A stretch of DNA of 38,187 bases from Bacillota bacterium (GTDB lineage: Bacteria; Bacillota; Clostridia; Oscillospirales; Ruminococcaceae): assembly GCA_023431215.1 (NCBI GenBank), contig JAEYXR010000078.1, positions 1 to 38,187 on the forward strand. The letters are read 5' to 3'. Shown piece after piece: positions 33,471-38,187 of the stretch (positions within the stretch are counted from its first letter, which is position 1; every line of letters begins with the position of its first letter). Both the position numbers and the translations under genes were made by a program. Under the pieces are notes generated by a model. The model worked only from the letters and a program-made list of their open reading frames with translations. It was not told the DNA's origin and searched no databases.

Positions 33471-34136
33471 TTAAAAATTATTTTTATCTGCATTTTCAAA
33501 ATGAATCCGCACAGCTTCTGAGGCAGCTTTTTTATTACGTCGGCAAACGGCTTGGGCAATTGCTAAATGTTCCTGCTTTACCTGTTCGCTTCTTTCCTGA
33601 TTGTTGCGACTCTTATCTGCAAACTCACGAATCAAATCATAATAAGTTTCTATAAAATTCATATAAAACGGATTTTGAGAAACCTCAGCAAGCTTGTAGT
33701 GAAAATAATACCCTACGTTGTCTGAATTTGAAGCATCGGATTCATTTAAAATTTGCATAAGCTCCGCAAGCTCCTCGTCGCTGGCGCGTTCAATTGCCCT
33801 TTCCACCACACGCTGCTCCAACGCCGACCTAAAATCAAGCAAATCTGCAACAGTTGCTCGTTTTATGCTATCTCGCACTCCCTGAGAAAGAAGAAGCTGT
33901 TGTGCATCCTCTGTCAAATAAGTTCCATCTTTTGGTTTTCTGCGAATAAAGCCTTGGCATTGCAAAGAAATTAAAGCTTCACGGAGAATTCCCCTGCTTA
34001 CGTTTAATTGCTCTGACAATTCGGTTTCATTAGGGAGTTTATCGCCCGCCTTTAGTTGACCATCCTTTACCATTTGAAGGATTTGATGAACAACCTTGTC
34101 GGATAATCGTTCATTGACTATTTGCGGCATATTCAT
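33471..34136 (-). CDS. GntR-family regulator, FadR subfamily (FCD domain)
   Basis: 221 residues. The N-terminal winged helix has GQLKAGDKLPNETELSEQLNVSRGILREAL and a wing with RRKPKDGTYL; the FCD domain starts at DLLDFRSALEQ and includes a helix with YYFHYKLAEVSQNPF and HLAIAQAV, candidate metal/ligand residues. It is the first gene of the ten-gene operon and is probably its local regulator. AAGGAG lies ten bases before the ATG at 34136, an in-frame ATG at 34130 is further away, and upstream codons to 34181 have no ribosome site. Operator-like palindromes lie at 34163-34173 and 34195-34207. Confidence 0.9.
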   Translation of the reverse strand: MNMPQIVNERLSDKVVHQILQMVKDGQLKAGDKLPNETELSEQLNVSRGILREALISLQCQGFIRRKPKDGTYLTEDAQQLLLSQGVRDSIKRATVADLLDFRSALEQRVVERAIERASDEELAELMQILNESDASNSDNVGYYFHYKLAEVSQNPFYMNFIETYYDLIREFADKSRNNQERSEQVKQEHLAIAQAVCRRNKKAASEAVRIHFENADKNNF

Positions 34137-34162
34137 AGGAAGATACTCCTTTAAAAATAAGT

Positions 34163-34173
34163 TGGTATTACCA
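34163..34173. promoter_or_regulatory. GntR/FadR-type operator palindrome
   Basis: TGGTATTACCA, a perfect 11-bp palindrome around one central base, close to the TGGTN(1-3)ACCA pattern common to FadR-subfamily operators. It lies in the leader of the operon, between the predicted start site and the ribosome site of the regulator gene. Confidence 0.6.
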
Positions 34174-34194
34174 CAATTCATTCTATAAAGTTTA

Positions 34195-34207
34195 ATTGTT
34201 TAACAAT
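34195..34207. promoter_or_regulatory. Second operator-like palindrome at the start site
   Basis: ATTGTTTAACAAT, a 13-bp palindrome with one central base, overlapping the expected transcription start of the minus-strand operon (about 34209). It could be a second regulator site. Confidence 0.45.
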
Positions 34208-34215
34208 ATAACTAT

Positions 34216-34244
34216 ATACTAGCACTTGATAATGCATTTATCAA
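34216..34244 (-). promoter_or_regulatory. Predicted promoter of the ten-gene operon
   Basis: On the minus strand TTGATA (34239-34244) and TAGTAT (34216-34221), 17 bases apart; this predicts a start near 34209 and a leader of about 70 bases. Confidence 0.55.
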
Positions 34245-34329
34245 TATTTTTTTAAAACATTACAAAATTTTATTTAATTTGTATATTATTGTCTATATAT
34301 TTTTGTAATAACACCTAATCTTCTTTTTT

Positions 34330-34500
34330 AACTGCCTATAGCCTACTTCGTTTTGTTATCTCATTTTCCAGTGCAGCCTGAGGTTTTATTGCATCTAGGC
34401 CCATTTCATAGGTTATATTTGATGAGTCATTATCTTTGCAATGTCAATGCATCAAGTAGTATGCCAACGTATTCTCCGCCTCTAAAGATAAATCTCATTC
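34330..34500 (-). other. Possible decayed coding fragment in the 34245-34620 gap
   Basis: One minus-strand frame reads LEAENTLAYYLMH, then a stop, then NITYEMGLDAIKPQAALENEI before another stop. The composition is protein-like, but there is no start codon and the family is unknown. The overlapping plus-strand frame at 34353-34577 looks like a shadow. The rest of the gap holds no gene. Confidence 0.25.
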
Positions 34501-34624
34501 CTATCACTATTGGCGTGCAACATCCTTCTCTTTTGAAAAAAGCTTATGCAATGATGAGATTGTGCGTATTTGAATAGAGAAATAAGGCATTTCTCAAAAA
34601 GCTTGTAACTTCTTAACACATCTT

Positions 34625-34658
34625 CCCCCTATATTTAACTGAATATAGGGGGTTTTTT
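34625..34658 (+). terminator. Factor-independent terminator upstream of the biotin operon
   Basis: An 11-bp stem CCCCCTATATT (34625-34635) with its complement (34642-34652) and a T6 run (34653-34658). No intact plus-strand gene is visible before it, so it may be a leftover of a decayed gene or an RNA. Confidence 0.85.
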
Positions 34659-34722
34659 AATCTTACGTATGCTAAATAGCCCTGTCACTCTTACGTACAA
34701 TTGCTTTTAGCTTGCTTCAAGT

Positions 34723-34756
34723 ATTGTAAACTTTATTTAATATTTAAGTTGACAAT
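34723..34756. promoter_or_regulatory. BirA-type biotin operator
   Basis: ATTGTAAAC (34723-34731) and GTTGACAAT (34748-34756) are inverted half-sites 16 bases apart, matching the TGTNAAC-N(14-16)-GTTNACA form of BirA operators in Firmicutes. The right half overlaps the -35 of the bioY promoter, so biotinyl-AMP-bound BirA should block transcription when biotin is plentiful. birA itself is not in the window. Confidence 0.72.
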
Positions 34757-34776
34757 ATATGTTTTTATACTATAAT
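34749..34776 (+). promoter_or_regulatory. Consensus promoter of the biotin operon
   Basis: TTGACA (34749-34754) and TATAAT (34771-34776) are 16 bases apart, both perfect hexamers. The leader to bioY is about 50 bases. Confidence 0.85.
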
Positions 34777-34834
34777 AGTTTACAGTTGGGGGGATTCCCT
34801 AGACGGTACAACCATTTGTGGGGAGGTCAAAATA

Positions 34835-35389
34835 TTGAATAAAAATAAAACGCAAAAATTGATATTATGTTCGTTATTTGTAGCACTCATAGCCGTGGGT
34901 GCATTTATCCGTATTCCCATCCCCGTGGTTCCATTTACTCTGCAATTTCTCTTTACCATGCTGGCCGGATTATTGCTGGGAGGGCCGCTTGGCTTTACTT
35001 CTGTGTCTGTTTATATTCTAATGGGGCTGCTTGGCTTACCCGTCTTTGCTGAGGGCGGTGGCTTTGCTTATGTGCTCAAACCCACCTTTGGCTATCTCAT
35101 TGGATTCGCCGTTGCCGCCTATGTCACAGGAAACATCGCCAACAAGGTTTCCCATCCAAGCTTTAAGCGCTTATTTGCCGCAACCTTTATTGGACTTTTC
35201 ATCGTCTATTTGTTTGGAATGGTTTACTACTATTTCATTAGCGATTTTTATCTTAGAAATCCCATTGGATTGTGGCCGCTTTTTCTGTACTGCTTTATTC
35301 TGGCTGTGCCCGGAGATATTGCGCTGTGCATTGTTGGCTCCATTCTTGGAAAAAGACTGATTCCCCTTATGAAAAAAAACAGGATGTGA
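34835..35389 (+). CDS. bioY: Biotin transporter BioY (ECF S component)
   Basis: 184 residues, hydrophobic, with about six helices. The family pattern is clear: RIPIPVVPFTLQFLFTMLAGLLLG, then GLLGLPVFAEGGGFAYVLKPTFGYLIGF. BioY is the biotin-binding S component that works alone or with a shared ECF module (not in the window). The start is a TTG at 34835 with GGGGAGG eight bases upstream. Its stop overlaps the bioB start (TGATG). The BirA-like operator upstream fits repression by biotin. Confidence 0.95.
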   Translation: MNKNKTQKLILCSLFVALIAVGAFIRIPIPVVPFTLQFLFTMLAGLLLGGPLGFTSVSVYILMGLLGLPVFAEGGGFAYVLKPTFGYLIGFAVAAYVTGNIANKVSHPSFKRLFAATFIGLFIVYLFGMVYYYFISDFYLRNPIGLWPLFLYCFILAVPGDIALCIVGSILGKRLIPLMKKNRM

Positions 35390-36366
35390 TGGTAATGTTA
35401 TTTGTAAAAAAAACCACAGAAAAAGTTTTGAGCGGCAAGCAACTAACAAAAGAAGAAGCACTGGAGCTTTACTCTCAGCCGCTGCAAGAGCTTTGCCGCG
35501 CAGCAGATGAAATCCGCCGCCATTTTTGTGCTGATGAGTTTGATATCTGCACCATAATTAACGGAAAAAGCGGCAGCTGCTCCGAAGACTGCAAATTCTG
35601 TGCTCAGTCTGCCCATAACCATACCTGTGCCGCACAGTATCCGCTGCTTCCGGCCAGTGAGATTGTTGCACACGCCAAGCTCAATCATGAACAGGGCGTA
35701 TTTCGTTATTCCATTGTCACCTCCGGCAAGCGTCTTACTGACGCGGAAGTGGACAAAATGTGTGAGACTGTCCGTCAAATCTGCTGCGAGGTGGGTATTT
35801 CCGTTTGCATCTCCTTCGGACTACTAAACGAAGCGCAATATCGACGTTTAAGGGCAGCCGGCGTAACACGGGTACATAACAACCTGGAAACCTCCAGACG
35901 CTTTTTTCCACAGATTTGCACGACGCACACCTACGAGGATAAAATAAACGCCATTAAGGCTGCACAGAGGGCGGGGCTCACTGTATGCAGCGGCGGTATC
36001 ATGGGGCTTGGCGAAACGCCAGAGGACCACATTGATATGGCCCTGACACTGCGTAGTTTAGGTATTAATAGCATACCTGTCAACATGCTTAACCCCATTG
36101 CTGGGACGCCTTTTGAAAAGAATTTAAAGCTTACGGCAGAAGACATGCAGCGCATTGTTGCGGTATACCGATTCCTATTGCCGGGTGCATCCATTCGACT
36201 TGCAGGCGGCAGAGGGCTTTTGGAGGACAAGGGCGAAAGCTGCTTTAAATCTGGCGCAAATGCAGCTATTTCCGAAGATATGCTTACCACATCGGGGATT
36301 ACAGTAAGGACAGATCTGGCGCTTCTTACAAAATTGGGGTATAAGGCAGGCCTTTGCAATGAGTAA
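35389..36366 (+). CDS. bioB: Biotin synthase BioB
   Basis: 325 residues from ATG 35389. The radical SAM cysteines are Cys64, Cys68 and Cys71 in SCSEDCKFCAQS. RYSIVTSGKR, HNNLETSRRFF, SGGIMGLGET and the late RLAGGRG segment follow, all BioB landmarks; they bind SAM, dethiobiotin and the auxiliary 2Fe-2S cluster. The enzyme inserts sulfur into dethiobiotin to make biotin. The ATG at 35389 overlaps the bioY stop; one at 35395 is an alternative with longer spacing. The eight-base overlap with bioD shows coupling. Confidence 0.95.
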   Translation: MVMLFVKKTTEKVLSGKQLTKEEALELYSQPLQELCRAADEIRRHFCADEFDICTIINGKSGSCSEDCKFCAQSAHNHTCAAQYPLLPASEIVAHAKLNHEQGVFRYSIVTSGKRLTDAEVDKMCETVRQICCEVGISVCISFGLLNEAQYRRLRAAGVTRVHNNLETSRRFFPQICTTHTYEDKINAIKAAQRAGLTVCSGGIMGLGETPEDHIDMALTLRSLGINSIPVNMLNPIAGTPFEKNLKLTAEDMQRIVAVYRFLLPGASIRLAGGRGLLEDKGESCFKSGANAAISEDMLTTSGITVRTDLALLTKLGYKAGLCNE

Positions 36367-37042
36367 AAACTTGTTTATTGCCGGAACAGGCACTGATGTG
36401 GGCAAAACTTATGTCAGCGCATTGATTGTAAAAAAACTAAAGGAAATCGGAAAAAACGCAGCCTATTACAAGGCCGCCATGAGCGGCAACAACCGAAGAG
36501 CAGATGGACGCCTCATTCCGGGCGATGCCATGTATGTAAAAACGATATCGGGCATTGAACAGTCTCTGGAATCTATGTGTCCGTATGTCTATGAAAATGC
36601 GCTTTCTCCTCATCTTGCTTCTCGCATAGAGGGAAATCATGTGCAATTTTCAGTGGTTAAACAAACTTTTCAAAATGTTTGTAAGCAGTATGAGTATGTA
36701 ACCATGGAAGGCAGCGGCGGTATTGTATGTCCCATCTGCTTTGATGATGAAAAGATACGATTAGATGACATTGTGAAAGAACTGAAACTTTCCAGCCTGA
36801 TTGTTGCAGACGCAGGTCTTGGAACGATTAACAATGTAGTGCTAACTGCAGAATATATGCGTACAAAGAATCTCCCCGTCAAGGGCATTATTTTTAATCA
36901 TTTTCACCCGGGCAATTGTATGGAAGAAGATAATAAATTTATGTGCGAATCTATGACAGGTCTTAAGGTGCTTGCCTGTGTCCACCACGGTGATACTTCG
37001 CTGGACTTGGATGCCGATGCCTTGGCATCGCTTTATGAATAA
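36359..37042 (+). CDS. bioD: Dethiobiotin synthetase BioD
   Basis: 227 residues with P-loop GTGTDVGKT (9-17), the YYKAAMSG segment that binds the diamine substrate, an MEGSGGIVCP segment, and a late KGIIFNHF nucleotide-binding region. It makes dethiobiotin from 7,8-diaminopelargonate, CO2 and ATP. It lies between bioB and bioA and overlaps bioB by eight bases. Confidence 0.94.
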   Translation: MSKNLFIAGTGTDVGKTYVSALIVKKLKEIGKNAAYYKAAMSGNNRRADGRLIPGDAMYVKTISGIEQSLESMCPYVYENALSPHLASRIEGNHVQFSVVKQTFQNVCKQYEYVTMEGSGGIVCPICFDDEKIRLDDIVKELKLSSLIVADAGLGTINNVVLTAEYMRTKNLPVKGIIFNHFHPGNCMEEDNKFMCESMTGLKVLACVHHGDTSLDLDADALASLYE

Positions 37043-37058
37043 CAAGGGGGAAACAAAG

Positions 37059-38187
37059 ATGGTTTGGTATCCTTACCAGCAGATGAAAACCATGAAAGCA
37101 CCGTATAAAATAATTGATGCAAGCGGTGTATACCTTTATACAGAAAATCAAACGCTCATTGACTCAGTTTCCTCATGGCGGAGCGTTATCCACGGCTATA
37201 AGCACCCGGAACTAACCGCCGCAATAAAAGAACAGGCCGATAACTTTTCTCATGTTATGCTGGGTGGATTGACACATGAACCTATATTAAAGCTGACTGA
37301 AAAATTGGCAGAATTTTTGCCCGGAGATCTGGATTATTGTTTCTTTTCTGATTCGGGAAGTGTCGCCGTTGAGGTGTCTTTAAAAATGGCACTGCAATAC
37401 TACATGAACCGCGGAGAATCACAGCGTACAATGGTTTTGGCACTGGAACACGCCTATCACGGTGATACCTTTAAGACAATGGAAGTGGGAGACGATGAGG
37501 ATTACCACTTTATCCTCAATGCCTACGGCAAAAGCCCCTATGTTGTGCATATTCCCACCCAAATAGAAGCTCTTGAAAAAGCATTTGAGCAGTATCACGA
37601 CAGATTGAACTGCTTTATTGTTGAACCGCTTTTGCAGGGTGCCGGTGGAATGCGCATGTATGATGTATCTTTTTTAAAAAGAGCCAGAGAGCTTTGTGAC
37701 CAATATGGCATATTACTGATTTTTGATGAGGTTGCCACCGGCTTTGGCCGTACCGGAAACCGTTTTATTGCCGACCTTGTTCTGCCTGACATTTTGGTGC
37801 TGGGCAAGGCTTTAACCGGAGGCTATATCGGGCACGCAGTCACGGTAGCCAATCGTAACGTATATCATAGGTTCTATGATGACAATCCCACTCACGCGCT
37901 GATGCACGGGCCGACATTTATGGGCAATGCATTAGCATGTTGTGTGGCATTAAAATCTATCGAGCTATTTGAAAAACAGGATTACCTCTCTAAAATACGC
38001 AAAATTGAAGCCATTACAAGGCGTGAACTGTGTGATTTCTCCGACCCTCGTATGAAAGAAATACGCATCATGGGCGGCTGCGTTTGTATCGAAGTATTTG
38101 ATTCTGCAACGCTGAAGGGATATCAGGATTTTGCCTATCAACATGGGGTATTCAGCCGTACGTTCTTAAATTATCTTTACGCAATGG
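37059..38187 (+). CDS. bioA: Adenosylmethionine-8-amino-7-oxononanoate aminotransferase BioA (3' cut by window)
   Basis: The frame opens at ATG 37059, behind AAGGGGG, and runs through the right edge with no stop: 376 codons visible of about 420-450. It begins VWYPYQQM and has SSWRSVIHGYKHPEL, FFSDSGSVAVEVSLKMA, HAYHGDT, the LLIFDEVATGFGRTG aspartate that contacts PLP, and LVLGKALTGGY with the PLP-binding lysine. A GPTFMGNALACCVAL segment follows, typical of BioA. It transfers the SAM amino group to 7-keto-8-aminopelargonate. bioF, which makes that substrate, may lie beyond the edge. Confidence 0.95.
   Translation, partial: MVWYPYQQMKTMKAPYKIIDASGVYLYTENQTLIDSVSSWRSVIHGYKHPELTAAIKEQADNFSHVMLGGLTHEPILKLTEKLAEFLPGDLDYCFFSDSGSVAVEVSLKMALQYYMNRGESQRTMVLALEHAYHGDTFKTMEVGDDEDYHFILNAYGKSPYVVHIPTQIEALEKAFEQYHDRLNCFIVEPLLQGAGGMRMYDVSFLKRARELCDQYGILLIFDEVATGFGRTGNRFIADLVLPDILVLGKALTGGYIGHAVTVANRNVYHRFYDDNPTHALMHGPTFMGNALACCVALKSIELFEKQDYLSKIRKIEAITRRELCDFSDPRMKEIRIMGGCVCIEVFDSATLKGYQDFAYQHGVFSRTFLNYLYAM

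Noticed and set aside
34353..34577. 74-codon plus-strand ORF
   Set aside because: No ribosome site or known motif; the opposite frame looks more protein-like, so it is likely a shadow.
34777..34834. Possible riboswitch in the bioY leader
   Set aside because: The leader is too short, and the BirA-like operator at the promoter already explains control by biotin.

Overview
The window reads as a chromosome segment of a low-to-mid GC, anaerobic Firmicute of the class Clostridia, probably a gut or animal-associated Oscillospiraceae/Lachnospiraceae-like organism. This is inference. It rests on strong AGGAGG ribosome sites, several TTG/GTG starts with good Shine-Dalgarno sequences, lipoprotein-anchored binding proteins, an EFR1-type flavodoxin/ferredoxin, a CoA-disulfide-reductase fusion, and a BirA-type biotin operon. 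No rRNA, tRNA, CRISPR array, insertion sequence or phage gene was seen.

Layout, left to right. (1) 1-1106 is decaying DNA: the end of an oligopeptide ABC ATPase, then peptidase remnants in the order M24 N-terminus, M42 core, M24 C-terminus. (2) 1296-6889, minus strand: a five-gene operon (LacI regulator, amidohydrolase, ribose/galactose-type ABC ATPase, permease, binding protein) with a promoter next to two identical palindromic operators. (3) 7510-12897, minus strand: a TRAP transporter operon (dctP, dctQ, dctM) followed by an aldo/keto-reductase-like protein with a degraded active site, an HpcH/HpaI aldolase and a ribulose-phosphate-type epimerase. A FadR-type regulator is divergent at 13242. 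(4) 14279-16126, plus strand: a phytoene-desaturase-like FAD oxidoreductase with a cysteine-rich tail, then a two-gene ABC exporter on the minus strand (16178-17942). (5) 18450-20151, plus strand: a broken small membrane protein gene, an alpha/beta hydrolase and an EFR1 flavodoxin/ferredoxin. (6) 20848-23295, plus strand: a four-module CoA-disulfide/persulfide reductase. (7) 23608-34136, minus strand: a ten-gene operon with a FadR regulator, HAD phosphatase-like protein, AtuA-family protein, DUF4387 protein, two sugar ABC permeases, a lipoprotein binding protein, two different ADP-ribosylglycohydrolase-family enzymes and a ribokinase-like kinase. (8) 34835 to the right edge, plus strand: bioY-bioB-bioD-bioA, with bioA cut by the window end.

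How it works together. Regions 2, 3 and 7 are three separately regulated solute-uptake and catabolism operons, each with its own regulator (LacI, FadR, FadR) and its own transporter class (CUT2-like ABC, TRAP, CUT1-like ABC). The ten-gene operon is the best candidate for an undescribed system. Its ABC importer has no ATPase gene of its own. Two ADP-ribosylglycohydrolase-fold enzymes sit beside a ribokinase-like kinase, which suggests uptake and cleavage of a ribosyl- or ADP-ribose-like glycoside, and an AtuA/DUF4387 pair may deal with an acid or acyl part. The substrate cannot be read from sequence alone.
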